Origin: a virus
Length of the DNA: 64,000 nucleotides
Virus record (IMG/VR): IMGVR_UViG_3300025120_000037
Span: 1-64,000 of that record
Reading direction: 5' to 3' (one strand)
The notes beneath the pieces are model-generated. The model was not told the DNA's origin, searched no databases, and saw only the letters and a program-made list of their open reading frames with translations. Within the stretch, counting starts at the first letter, position 1, and each line of letters starts with the position of its first letter. The position numbers and the translations under genes were made by a program. Below, one piece after another: positions 47,201 through 55,197 of the stretch.

Positions 47201-47473
47201 ATGCCTTTTTACTCTTCCTTTACAGAAGCTGGAAAGCTACAGAACAAACTCAGAGATTTTCTCGGTACGAAGCGCATGTCGTCCTTCGGTTTGAGTAAAT
47301 TGGCGGGTTTATCACCTACTACCACGCGTAAAATTTACGCCGATCCGCTTTACTTACCTTCTCCAGAAGTTCTGGAAAAGTTATGTTTGTCATTGGAATG
47401 CACTCCTAACGACATACTCGAGATTAAAGGTAGACTAGACACAAGTAGAGTGGTATCTTCCGGTGTTTTCTAA
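47201..47473 (+). CDS. small Cro/CI-type HTH protein
   Basis: 90 residues, ATG 47201. The middle reads KLRDFLGTKRMSSFGLSKLA, GLSPTTTRKIYADPLYLPSP, then EVLEKLCLSLECTPNDILEI, an XRE-type HTH with the typical C-T-P-x-D-(I/L)-(L/I) end. It could repress or activate phage genes or bind host promoters. It is embedded between the glycan genes and virion genes and overlaps the next gene by 11 bp. Confidence 0.8.
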   Translation: MPFYSSFTEAGKLQNKLRDFLGTKRMSSFGLSKLAGLSPTTTRKIYADPLYLPSPEVLEKLCLSLECTPNDILEIKGRLDTSRVVSSGVF

Positions 47474-47960
47474 AGCAGATTACGAACTAGCGTCTCGCAT
47501 GTTAGGTCTGCCGATGCCGGAAACTCCGGCTGAGCAAGCCGCCGCAGCTCCTATTGTTGCTCAAGTTCTTCGCAATTTTGCTCGTGGGCAAAATCCGATG
47601 CCTGGTTTTGAGCAAGAGGGTATGTATACCGGGGTGACACGATCTCTTAATGGTTATCCCGACAACAATCAGCCCATGCTGGAGGCAAAAGTTGCGTCTC
47701 GTATGCGTACTGAGGGTGAGCCTGCTCAGGACGATATGTACCTGTTAGAGCTTTTGAGTGAATTAGATCCCGAAGAAGCCCAGGCAATTATCATGATTCT
47801 TGAGCTTCTTACTGATCAGAAGGAGGATCATATGGATATGCTTTCTGCACAACGGCCAGCTCAGTTCGACACTCCGAACATGGGTGATAATTACAGCATG
47901 CTGAACTCTCCTTCCTCCAATGGAATTGAGCCTTCTCGTCAGTATCAACAACTGAGCTAA
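47463..47960 (+). CDS. hypothetical acidic virion-block protein
   Basis: 165 residues from GTG 47463. Helical N-terminus (YELASRMLGLPMPETPAEQA), a long acidic helix in the middle (LELLSELDPEEAQAIIMILE) and a Ser/Asn/Gln-rich disordered end. Not recognised. First of a series of closely spaced genes (2-6 bp gaps) up to 50.7 kb. Confidence 0.65.
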   Translation: MFSKADYELASRMLGLPMPETPAEQAAAAPIVAQVLRNFARGQNPMPGFEQEGMYTGVTRSLNGYPDNNQPMLEAKVASRMRTEGEPAQDDMYLLELLSELDPEEAQAIIMILELLTDQKEDHMDMLSAQRPAQFDTPNMGDNYSMLNSPSSNGIEPSRQYQQLS

Positions 47961-47965
47961 AAGTT

Positions 47966-48199
47966 ATGAACTTTAGAGAACGTCAATTACGAGAACGAGA
48001 TGTCCGGAAGTTAGCTCCGGAACTGGATGCAGGTAGTTTTATGCAGTTGTATATGGAAAGTAATTTTCCACATACTTCTTCTATTCCTTCTCCCGGTCAG
48101 ATTAATCAAGATGTTAGTTTGCAACAGGGGACTAATGATCTAAAATTAATGAAGAAGCCTCTTAGTGGCACTAAATACGACAATCCGGGAGGTTTCTGA
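47966..48199 (+). CDS. hypothetical small protein
   Basis: 77 residues, ATG 47966. Charged start (MNFRERQLRERDVRKLAPEL), then a Ser/Pro/Gln-rich disordered half ending SGTKYDNPGGF. No family. Five bp after the previous stop, 2 bp before the next start. Confidence 0.6.
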   Translation: MNFRERQLRERDVRKLAPELDAGSFMQLYMESNFPHTSSIPSPGQINQDVSLQQGTNDLKLMKKPLSGTKYDNPGGF

Positions 48200-48201
48200 T
48201 T

Positions 48202-48714
48202 ATGCCTGCAGCCGCGTTACCAGGATTAGTAGTGGGCGGGACCTCTGTAAAAGGTCTTGCTGGAGGTTTTCTTAATGCAATCTTGGCTGAGTTGATCGCT
48301 AATAAAATAGGTGGTGCTCTTCAAGGTGGGCTTGGTTCGGGCCTCCAACCTCAGGTTTCCCCAGGCGGTGGTGCTGGTAGCAAGTTTATGATTACGTTGC
48401 CAGAGGCGCGTCAGACTGAACTAGATTTCGCCAATGAAAATTTTCGTAGGCGCGCACTAAACCTTCCACTACTAGATGCTCAAGATTTTATTGCAGGTAG
48501 AGAAGAGCAACTAAGGCAATCAGCTCGTGAAGCTGGTCAACGAGAATATGCTCGTGAGCAGTTAAAAACTCAGGCTGCCGTTATGCCTTCCATCGCACAG
48601 ATGGTGGGAACTCAAGCAACGGCTAATGCTAGTTTGGGGGGTAACATTGCTCAAAGATTGTTAGAACAAACCATTGCAGACCCTGCAATGCAATACGCTG
48701 CTACTGGTAAGTAA
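48202..48714 (+). CDS. internal/ejection-type virion protein A
   Basis: 170 residues, ATG 48202. Gly/Ala/Leu-rich hydrophobic N-terminus (residues 1-55, GLAGGFLNAILAELIANKIG and more) followed by a long charged helix (ARQTELDFANENFRRRALNL, SAREAGQREYAREQLKTQAA). This head-tail arrangement of one membrane-active segment plus helices recurs in the next two genes and is typical of phage proteins injected into the cell envelope. No named family. Confidence 0.6.
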   Translation: MPAAALPGLVVGGTSVKGLAGGFLNAILAELIANKIGGALQGGLGSGLQPQVSPGGGAGSKFMITLPEARQTELDFANENFRRRALNLPLLDAQDFIAGREEQLRQSAREAGQREYAREQLKTQAAVMPSIAQMVGTQATANASLGGNIAQRLLEQTIADPAMQYAATGK

Positions 48715-48716
48715 TT

Positions 48717-49382
48717 ATGGTCAACCCTGTTCCTGCTGTTAATCTTATAGGACGTCTTGCTAGACCTCTTGCTAAACCCCTAGGCATTGCTGCGGCTGGA
48801 GCTGGGCTAGGAGGTGCTCTAGGTCTAGGTACAAAACTTTTCCGAACAATCGATCCTCTTGCACCTACAGAAAGAGAGCGAGATCTACTCGTCGAAGCGG
48901 CAGAAAAGGTAGAAAAGGAAAGGGTGGAAGGTATTGATCGAGAACGTAGATATAGAGACAGAGAATTTGATCAGGTTCAAAAAAGTGACCGTTTTTTACA
49001 ACAAGCTTTAGAGGGACTTTTAGGAAGTCAGGTTTCTCAACTAGAAGTTCAAAATAAATTAGCAGAAGCTGCTATAAATCCTGAATTACTAAAAGAAATT
49101 GATGATATTAGGACTGAAAATAAACTTACACAAATTGCAGCCTATCAGCAAGGCGCGATGAATCAGACGCGTGAACTGACACGCCGTAAAATCGAAAGCG
49201 ACACAATCAATGCTTGGAAAGGGATTACTGAAGCTGAGATTAATCGCGATACTGCTATTGGTCTGGGGATGATGCAAATCGCTTACCAATCCGGTATGCC
49301 TAACCCCAACCAACTGACCGCCGCTGCTAACTTTGTTTCACAAGGCCGCGGCGCGTTTACTGCTCCTAAATCCCCTATCTGA
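48717..49382 (+). CDS. internal/ejection-type virion protein B
   Basis: 221 residues, ATG 48717. Hydrophobic Gly/Ala N-terminus at about 18-42 (PLGIAAAGAGLGGALGLGTK), then a long coiled coil (LVEAAEKVEKERVEGIDRER, LEGLLGSQVSQLEVQNKLAE) and an unstructured end. Same plan as its neighbours. Role in head or DNA-ejection is inferred. Confidence 0.6.
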   Translation: MVNPVPAVNLIGRLARPLAKPLGIAAAGAGLGGALGLGTKLFRTIDPLAPTERERDLLVEAAEKVEKERVEGIDRERRYRDREFDQVQKSDRFLQQALEGLLGSQVSQLEVQNKLAEAAINPELLKEIDDIRTENKLTQIAAYQQGAMNQTRELTRRKIESDTINAWKGITEAEINRDTAIGLGMMQIAYQSGMPNPNQLTAAANFVSQGRGAFTAPKSPI

Positions 49383-49384
49383 TC

Positions 49385-50185
49385 ATGAGTGCACTTGGTG
49401 GACTTGGTACTGCGCTCGGCGCTGTTGTTGGTTCCGTCGTCCCTGGAGTTGGGACAGCTTTAGGTGCCACGATTGGTGGCGGTTTAGGCTCTGCGGCAGG
49501 AGGTCTCTTTGGTGGTGGGGGCAGCGGAAGCGGTGGCGGTGGCGGTGGAAGTTCCCAAGCGGGTGACTCTTACCTGCAGTTTGCTCAACAAATGGCAGCT
49601 GCTAACAGTCCTTTAACCGCTGCTTATCAAGGATTGTCTGCTATGCAAGGCGCTCTGGCAGGTGCGATTGGTCAGCAAGGAACAACTCAAGCCAGTGCTC
49701 AACTGGGAATACTTACTGAAGGTCTTCAAAGAGCTCAAAAAGAAGCTCAACTTCTATCTTCAACGGCTGGTTATACATTTGGTAAAGGTATAGATGCTCT
49801 TGCTGATCTTCAGAAAGCTAAATTATCTACAAACTTACAAGCCCCGCAATTTGCGGCTGCAGCTGGAGCCGCTGCTTTGGCTGGTGAAAATCAAATGGCT
49901 AATCTTCTTGGTCAAACGAACATCGGAGTCCGCGGAAGAGAAGAGGCTACAGCACAAGATATTGCCAAAAAACAAACAGAATTTGTCGGCCAGTCAGCTC
50001 TTAATCGTTCCAATGTTGAAGGTCAGCTAGCTCTCGGAGCTCAGCAGTTCACCTCTGCAGCAGAGCTAGGTAAGCTTAATGTGCTAGGTGACCTTGCTCG
50101 CACCAAGGCTCAGACCAAAGGTCAGCTAGCTATTAAAGATTACGGCAAACGAGCAGCTCTTGCTGGTGTCAGAATGTTTGCATGA
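49385..50185 (+). CDS. internal/ejection-type virion protein C, glycine zipper
   Basis: 266 residues, ATG 49385. The N-terminal 50 residues form an extended glycine zipper (GGLGTALGAVVGSVVPGVGT, ALGATIGGGLGSAAGGLFGG), followed by a poly-Gly/Ser linker and an Ala/Gln-rich helical domain to the end. Glycine zippers allow oligomeric insertion into membranes. Fits a protein that helps DNA cross the host envelope. It overlaps the next gene by 4 bp. Confidence 0.65.
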   Translation: MSALGGLGTALGAVVGSVVPGVGTALGATIGGGLGSAAGGLFGGGGSGSGGGGGGSSQAGDSYLQFAQQMAAANSPLTAAYQGLSAMQGALAGAIGQQGTTQASAQLGILTEGLQRAQKEAQLLSSTAGYTFGKGIDALADLQKAKLSTNLQAPQFAAAAGAAALAGENQMANLLGQTNIGVRGREEATAQDIAKKQTEFVGQSALNRSNVEGQLALGAQQFTSAAELGKLNVLGDLARTKAQTKGQLAIKDYGKRAALAGVRMFA

Positions 50186-50712
50186 TTAAATCTGCAATTG
50201 GAGACTCCACAAGCGTGGGCACTTGGTTGTCTTTGCTTGATAAATCTGAGCAGGATGCTTTTAAGCATTATGCAAAAAACGCCACGAGTGATGTTGAGAC
50301 TTACCTTTATGCACGGTTTTTAAAACCAAGTTACAAAGGTTCAATTGCTGACCTAACTGCCTGGGTTCAGGAGAAGTATCCGAAGGATGACTTACGAAAA
50401 GTGCTCTTGATTGAAATTGATGCACTAAAGATCGATCTTCACAACGTGCGTCAGATGACTTTGACTGGGATGTTGGATCACGCGACGGCTGCGACTAAGA
50501 TTGCTGTGCTTCAAAAAGAAATTCGTTCTCATATCCAAGCCGTTAGGCAAATGACAGACGGTCTAGATCGAAGGGGATTGCTTTTGGCTGGTGCTGACCG
50601 TTGTCTGCGCGAGCTACTTAACAGTTTCGAGGATGCTCCTACTGTCCACTCACTACTAGAGGACGCATCGCTTGTTGTGTGGGGAACGATAGAACGCGAA
50701 GAAAAGTCCTAA
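50182..50712 (+). CDS. helical protein, small terminase candidate
   Basis: 176 residues, ATG 50182. All-helical: LSLLDKSEQDAFKHYAKNAT, VQEKYPKDDLRKVLLIEIDA, IAVLQKEIRSHIQAVRQMTD. Size, helix content and charge match phage small terminase subunits, and the large subunit gene begins 3 kb further on, separated by two minus-strand glycan genes and a zinc-ribbon gene. There is no sequence signature, so the call is tentative. Confidence 0.5.
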   Translation: MIKSAIGDSTSVGTWLSLLDKSEQDAFKHYAKNATSDVETYLYARFLKPSYKGSIADLTAWVQEKYPKDDLRKVLLIEIDALKIDLHNVRQMTLTGMLDHATAATKIAVLQKEIRSHIQAVRQMTDGLDRRGLLLAGADRCLRELLNSFEDAPTVHSLLEDASLVVWGTIEREEKS

Positions 50713-50748
50713 AAATCGACTACAGTCGATCAAACACATCAAATCAAG

Positions 50749-51123
50749 TTGTCTTCTAGAACTAAAGAGCTGACTCGCAGGTGCTCTTCATGCGGACTAA
50801 AAGCAGTTATGGTTATGGAAGTAAGGCTTTCTCAGCAATCCGGTCACGATTACAACCATAGACGACGTCGACTCGAATGCAAAAACTGCGGACAAAGAGT
50901 TACGACCTGGGAGATCCCTGCAGAAGAGCTTAAAGTTTTGCGCGAGCGCTCTGCCGCACTTAAAAAAATTACCCAAGCAATTAAAACTTTTCAAGATGTC
51001 CCTGAGCCAAGTATCCCTTGTTATAACTGTATACACAATTGTAAAGAAAATTGTAGTATTGGATTTTTAGAGTTTATGAGCACAGACGCCACAGATTGTT
51101 CTGCATATAAAAAAATTGATTAA
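50749..51123 (+). CDS. NrdR-like zinc-ribbon protein with Cys-rich C-terminus
   Basis: 124 residues from TTG 50749. N-terminal zinc ribbon: CSSCGLKAVMVMEVRLSQQS, HRRRRLECKNCGQRVTTWEI, which matches NrdR (C-x2-C, V-x-x-(V/T)-R, R-R-R-R-x-x-C-x-x-C-x-x-R-x-T-T-x-E). NrdR represses ribonucleotide reductase genes; its ATP cone, which normally follows, is missing. Instead there is a basic helix and a second Cys cluster (CYNCIHNCKENCSIGFLEFM, then CSAYK). It may bind NrdR boxes of the host or of the phage, or be a general DNA-binding zinc protein. Confidence 0.7.
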   Translation: MSSRTKELTRRCSSCGLKAVMVMEVRLSQQSGHDYNHRRRRLECKNCGQRVTTWEIPAEELKVLRERSAALKKITQAIKTFQDVPEPSIPCYNCIHNCKENCSIGFLEFMSTDATDCSAYKKID

Positions 51124-51296
51124 TTTTTTCGAAAGTTGTATTCAGATAATTGTCTAAATACTTCTTTCTTTTTTTTCTCTAAAAAATCTTGTTCTTGAGG
51201 GTCCCCACCAGGCCATCTTTTTATAGCGTCACACGTTGTCTTATATTCCAAACGTAAAGCTCGGATGTCGTAAGAAAACGAGAACAAGTAATCCAT
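51120..51296 (-). CDS. 58-residue conserved small protein
   Basis: ATG 51296, TAA 51120, overlapping the stop of the zinc-ribbon gene by four bases. Sequence MDYLFSFSYDIRALRLEYKT, CDAIKRWPGGDPQEQDFLEK and KKKEVFRQLSEYNF. The L-x-(Y/F)-x-I-x-A-L, C-x-x-I-x-x-W-P-G-G-D-P pattern looks conserved in marine phages. Helical; function unknown. Confidence 0.7.
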   Translation of the reverse strand: MDYLFSFSYDIRALRLEYKTTCDAIKRWPGGDPQEQDFLEKKKKEVFRQLSEYNFRKN

Positions 51297-51308
51297 TTAA
51301 TTATTGCT

Positions 51309-51338
51309 AAGGCGGATAGTAATAAGTCCGCCTTTTTC
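51309..51338 (+). terminator. intrinsic terminator
   Basis: Perfect stem AAGGCGGA / TCCGCCTT (51309-51316, 51327-51334) with a 10-nt loop, followed by T's and TCTG on the plus strand. It would end the rightward transcript that runs through the virion block to 51123, and so protect the minus-strand glycan genes. Confidence 0.75.
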
Positions 51339-51363
51339 TGTAAAAGTTAATTTTCTGAAAAAA

Positions 51364-52455
51364 TTAACTATTAACTGAACGCATTAAGCTTAGAACGTTT
51401 ATAACCGGAGTTCTAAAAATACCCATAAAAGAGTCGTTAACACCTAAAGACATTACGAGATCCTCATTGTCATCCACGAAACAGCCAAAGGGCAGTATGC
51501 ATGCGGGTTGATTTGAGATGTCATTACCTACAGCATCAGACCAAGTTACGAGTTCGTCATTTGTTGAACCAGCAAATAAGGGTTCATCTAGTACTCTTGT
51601 GATCTTGGTAAAGTCTTTATCAAGTGTGTAAGCACCAAGACAGTATAAAAGATAAGGACGACGATTCATTTCGCTGACCATGTATTTCCAGTGACAGAAC
51701 ACAAGCCATTCGTCATCAACTGGAATAGGCGCTGTGGAGTTAAAAGTAGGAAATTCTCCAGTGATTTTGTTGAGACACGAAGAATCTATGACCTTGTCTT
51801 CTTCACCTGGCGTTTTAATAACAATAGGTTTAGTCGAGTAAAGAAGTCGTAGATCTTCTTTGTCTGAGAAGAAACACCAGTTTTTCTCTGCTTTATCCTT
51901 TTCTTGATTCATCCCCACTGGGGGGAAGTAGCAATCGGTGAGTTTACCGAATTCGTCTATAGCCCCAGTACACACCTTGGGGGCTGTCAATATTTTGTGG
52001 CTTGATGAGTCCCACTTAGACGCATACGTGCTGGTCACAAACTGACACATCAACGTGTCATCCGGAGCAACAAAAATTCGAGGATCTTCGTAGCTCAGCC
52101 GATGCTTGCGGTCAAATAAGTTACGAGGCGCAAAAATAGTTTCATCATTGACCATCTGACCAATCCAGATGTCGGTAGGTGTGTTGTTGTAATAGAAATA
52201 CTTTTTATCGTGCCTAAAGACAAACGGTTCTGGTTGTGATCGCCACGCGATAAGAGTTGCGTCTCTATGTCGAATTACGCAGGGGCTAAAGTTAGCAACA
52301 CTTCCTTCTGGGAACCCGTACTTAATTCGTGTAAAGTTTCCTCCGATGTCATAAGCCTGTTCGTACACAGACGGGTATCCAGACTTGGTCGGGGCGTAAG
52401 CGTTCATCACAACGTTTTGATAGACAGTGCGATAGCGGTGAAATTGTGCTGTCAT
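51364..52455 (-). CDS. glycosidase/phosphorylase-like protein (GH130/GH43-type five-bladed fold)
   Basis: 363 residues, ATG 52455. The motifs are those of GH130-like five-bladed propellers: NFSPCVIRHRDATLIAWRSQ (about 55-75), YEDPRIFVAPDDTLMCQFVT, GMNQEKDKAEKNWCFFSD, LLYSTKPIVIK and WLVFCHWKYM, YLLYCLGAYTLD, and ACILPFGCFVDDNEDLVMSL. The acidic E-D-P-R and E-K-N-W elements match the active-site region of the family. It may cut or phosphorolyse mannosides or modify phage glycans. The gene overlaps the GT4 gene upstream by 4 bp, so they form one operon. Confidence 0.7.
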   Translation of the reverse strand: MTAQFHRYRTVYQNVVMNAYAPTKSGYPSVYEQAYDIGGNFTRIKYGFPEGSVANFSPCVIRHRDATLIAWRSQPEPFVFRHDKKYFYYNNTPTDIWIGQMVNDETIFAPRNLFDRKHRLSYEDPRIFVAPDDTLMCQFVTSTYASKWDSSSHKILTAPKVCTGAIDEFGKLTDCYFPPVGMNQEKDKAEKNWCFFSDKEDLRLLYSTKPIVIKTPGEEDKVIDSSCLNKITGEFPTFNSTAPIPVDDEWLVFCHWKYMVSEMNRRPYLLYCLGAYTLDKDFTKITRVLDEPLFAGSTNDELVTWSDAVGNDISNQPACILPFGCFVDDNEDLVMSLGVNDSFMGIFRTPVINVLSLMRSVNS

Positions 52456-53624
52456 TTTGAAAGCTCCTCGATAGCAGAGTTAAAACCTTCAGAAATCTTG
52501 TCCCAGCGGAACGAAGGGTTTTGTGTTGTTTTAAAACAAGCGTCTGCGACTTTGTCGTAGTGCTCCTTGTCCCAGTAAAGCTTGGTTAGACGTTCCGCCA
52601 TATCATCGACATCAACAATTCCTCTTTCCACGCCTAGATCTTTGTCGTAAATCCACGCAGCAATGTCTGCTAATTCAGCACTGTCTTTCCAGATATCAGC
52701 AGATGAGGTGTGGTTAGGAAGAACCAAAGGCCGTTTGCATGAAGCGTGTTCAAAGGGCACTAGACCCCACCCTTCCCCATTGGCAGTGTTAATACCAACG
52801 TCACATGCGTTATATATTTTATTTAGAAGTTCGTCTGGGGGTGCGTCCATATAGTTGATGTTGTTGCTCGTCATAATCATCCGTTCGGCAGGATCAATAT
52901 CATTTCGACGCATCTCTGCGTCAAAAATTGCTCGAACATCCCAACCAAGGTCTTTCTCAGACATATGCAGGTATAAGCGAGTGTCACTCTTGTCTTTTGC
53001 GAACTTGGCAAAAGCTTTGATTGTTAGATCAATTTGCTTTCTCGGTTGATTTCGGTTTGCGTTTAAGACAATAAACATATCTTCGGGAATCCTAAGTTGC
53101 TTACGCGCTTCACTTTTATCCATTGGAAAGAACTTACCTTGATCAAGCCCGTGAGGAATGACACCAAGAAGCTTTGGCTTAACGCCTTGCTTCATTAGGC
53201 GATTGGCCTGTTCGACGGAGAAGGTGATCGCAAAGTCCCAATCTTTGATATACCGCAACAGGCTGCTTATGTAGTATTCAGAGTCGATTGGGAAGTATGC
53301 AATAAATTTAAATTTGATACTGTCTTTTAGGAGGTGTACCCTTTCCCACACTTGGTTCACGATCCAAATGTCGTTAAGACAGATAATGAAGTCCGGTTTT
53401 TCTGTTTCTACTATCTGCGGAAGGCGTCCGATTCCAAATCGATCAGAGGGGTTTCCTGCTGCCGCTGGGTATACCCGGAAGGGAAGAGAATGAGGATCAC
53501 CATTGTAGTTAATACCGTAAGCAACAATTTCATGCTGTGACGACAGATGTTTCAGAATACTATGTGTTACTCGGGCGAATCCCGTATTCGACAGGATGTC
53601 TCCGTACCAGAGAATTTTTGCCAT
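52452..53624 (-). CDS. GT-B glycosyltransferase, family 4-like
   Basis: 390 residues, ATG 53624. N-terminal Rossmann domain: ILWYGDILSNTGFARVTHSI, PDFIICLNDIWI, YFPIDSEYY, IPHGLDQGKFFP. C-terminal donor-binding domain: NANRNQPRKQIDLTIKAFAK, YMDAPPDELLNKIYNACDVG and NGEGWGLVPFEHASCKRPLV, the E-x7-E motif. Retaining GT4 enzymes use UDP- or GDP-sugars. It pairs with the GH130-like gene on the minus strand; the 49-bp gap to the terminase gene holds a divergent promoter region. Confidence 0.85.
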   Translation of the reverse strand: MAKILWYGDILSNTGFARVTHSILKHLSSQHEIVAYGINYNGDPHSLPFRVYPAAAGNPSDRFGIGRLPQIVETEKPDFIICLNDIWIVNQVWERVHLLKDSIKFKFIAYFPIDSEYYISSLLRYIKDWDFAITFSVEQANRLMKQGVKPKLLGVIPHGLDQGKFFPMDKSEARKQLRIPEDMFIVLNANRNQPRKQIDLTIKAFAKFAKDKSDTRLYLHMSEKDLGWDVRAIFDAEMRRNDIDPAERMIMTSNNINYMDAPPDELLNKIYNACDVGINTANGEGWGLVPFEHASCKRPLVLPNHTSSADIWKDSAELADIAAWIYDKDLGVERGIVDVDDMAERLTKLYWDKEHYDKVADACFKTTQNPSFRWDKISEGFNSAIEELSK

Positions 53625-53673
53625 TTGGCGAGTAGAATTTTCATATCACTATAAAGCCACTTCTTAAAAAGAC

Positions 53674-55197
53674 ATGCCTAGTCGCGAGACATTTGCACAT
53701 CGTAGGAGTCTTAAATTACGTGCTGCAAAAGCAATAAACTCTGAGAACCCTGAGTTAGATAGTATATTTACAAGAGCAGCAGATGACTTCCATACGTTCT
53801 GTACGCTTATGGATAAAGCGCCAGCAGCTCATATGCTGGAGTGGCATAAACACCTAATTACTGGTGAGAGCAACAGGTACCTTTTAGATATCGCAGGACC
53901 AAATCTAGACATTCTTGCCCCACGTGGTAGCGCGAAGTCAACAGTATTGAACATGTTTACTGCTTGGATTATCGGGCGGCATACGACAGCGGGGCTATCT
54001 CTTCAAATTATTTACTGCTCTTACAACATCGCCACGGCTATTCCAAAAAGTCGAATCATCAAACAGATAATCGACTCTTCAACATTTAAAAAGATTTTTC
54101 CCAAAGTCCAGTTGCGGTCTGGTATGCAGTCGGATATTGGTTGGAGTATTGACTTTGATTATGCAGGCATCAGTCGTGTTGGTGACGAAGAATTTACGCT
54201 AAGAGCCGCTGGTCTTAGAGGAAGTATCACGTCTAAACGCGCTCACCTTGTCATCGTGGATGACCCTATTAAGTCAAGTACAGACATTAAGAACCCGGCC
54301 ATTAGGAAGGAAATGAACAACAACTGGTCTTCGGTTATTGCACCAATTATTTTTGAAGGTGGTCGTTCTATCTGTCTAGGTACCCGTTTTCATCCGCTCG
54401 ATATTCACAAAACGATGTTTATTCCCAGCAAAGGGTGGAAGCAAGTCCAGCAAGAAGCTCTTACATATGATGACGAGGGAGAGGCAGTCAGTTATTGGCC
54501 CGAGCAGTGGAGTGTTGACTACCTACAAGGCCAGAAAGAATTAGATCCCGTTGCTTTTGCTTTCCAGTACCAGCAACAACCAGTGATGACATCGGATTTG
54601 ATCCTGTCACCAGACCTTCTGGTCAAGGGTGATGTGATCACTGAATTTGATAGTCTGGCAATTGGTATAGACCTATCGGCCAGCAAGAACGAAACTTCTG
54701 ATTACACAGCATTTGTTCTTGGAGGACGGTTTAAAGATAAGTACTACATCATCGATGCACATCAAGTCAGATCTATCGGAAACCTGGAGAAAATAGACTT
54801 GCTGGCAAAAATGCTTGTGGAGTGGGGGATCCTTCAGGAGAACTCTGAAGGACAGTATTTTCCTACATACTCAACATGTACGTTGGTTGTTGAATCTGTA
54901 GCTTACCAAGCATCTCTATCTGCTGATTTAAAACGGATTATGTTGAACGAGTGGGGGCTTGGTAACCTGCACATTAATGAAGTGAAAGGTTTCAGAGGTG
55001 ACAAAATTTCTCGGTTTAGAGGGACGTTGGGACTGCTTGAAAATAAAAAGGTGATTTTTAATCGCTATCGAAAATTTGATCAGCTCTTTGATCAATTGAT
55101 CAATCTTGGTGCTACGTCGCATGACGACCTTCTTGACGCATACACTCACTTAATGTGTTTCCTGCAACGCAGAGGTAATTTTCAGGTGGAGTACTAA
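53674..55197 (+). CDS. terL: terminase large subunit
   Basis: 507 residues, ATG 53674. ATPase: Walker A LDILAPRGSAKSTVLNMF (about 79-96), Walker B HLVIVDDPIKS (about 190), coupling motif region SSVIAPI and CLGTRFHPLD. RNase H-like nuclease: GIDLSASKNETSDYTAF (about 330; first Asp), LVVESVAYQ, and HDDLLDAYTH (about 482; final acidic pair). It packages DNA into proheads and cuts the concatemer. Its last base is the first base of the next gene's ATG (TAATG overlap). Confidence 0.95.
   Translation: MPSRETFAHRRSLKLRAAKAINSENPELDSIFTRAADDFHTFCTLMDKAPAAHMLEWHKHLITGESNRYLLDIAGPNLDILAPRGSAKSTVLNMFTAWIIGRHTTAGLSLQIIYCSYNIATAIPKSRIIKQIIDSSTFKKIFPKVQLRSGMQSDIGWSIDFDYAGISRVGDEEFTLRAAGLRGSITSKRAHLVIVDDPIKSSTDIKNPAIRKEMNNNWSSVIAPIIFEGGRSICLGTRFHPLDIHKTMFIPSKGWKQVQQEALTYDDEGEAVSYWPEQWSVDYLQGQKELDPVAFAFQYQQQPVMTSDLILSPDLLVKGDVITEFDSLAIGIDLSASKNETSDYTAFVLGGRFKDKYYIIDAHQVRSIGNLEKIDLLAKMLVEWGILQENSEGQYFPTYSTCTLVVESVAYQASLSADLKRIMLNEWGLGNLHINEVKGFRGDKISRFRGTLGLLENKKVIFNRYRKFDQLFDQLINLGATSHDDLLDAYTHLMCFLQRRGNFQVEY

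Noticed and set aside
49333-49566. Trp/Arg/Cys-rich frame inside the 49385 gene
   Set aside because: Shadow of GGT/GGC-rich codons in another frame; composition is not protein-like.
53624-53674. TATAAA (53650-53655) as a terL promoter
   Set aside because: No acceptable -35 box at 15-19 bp; left unassigned.
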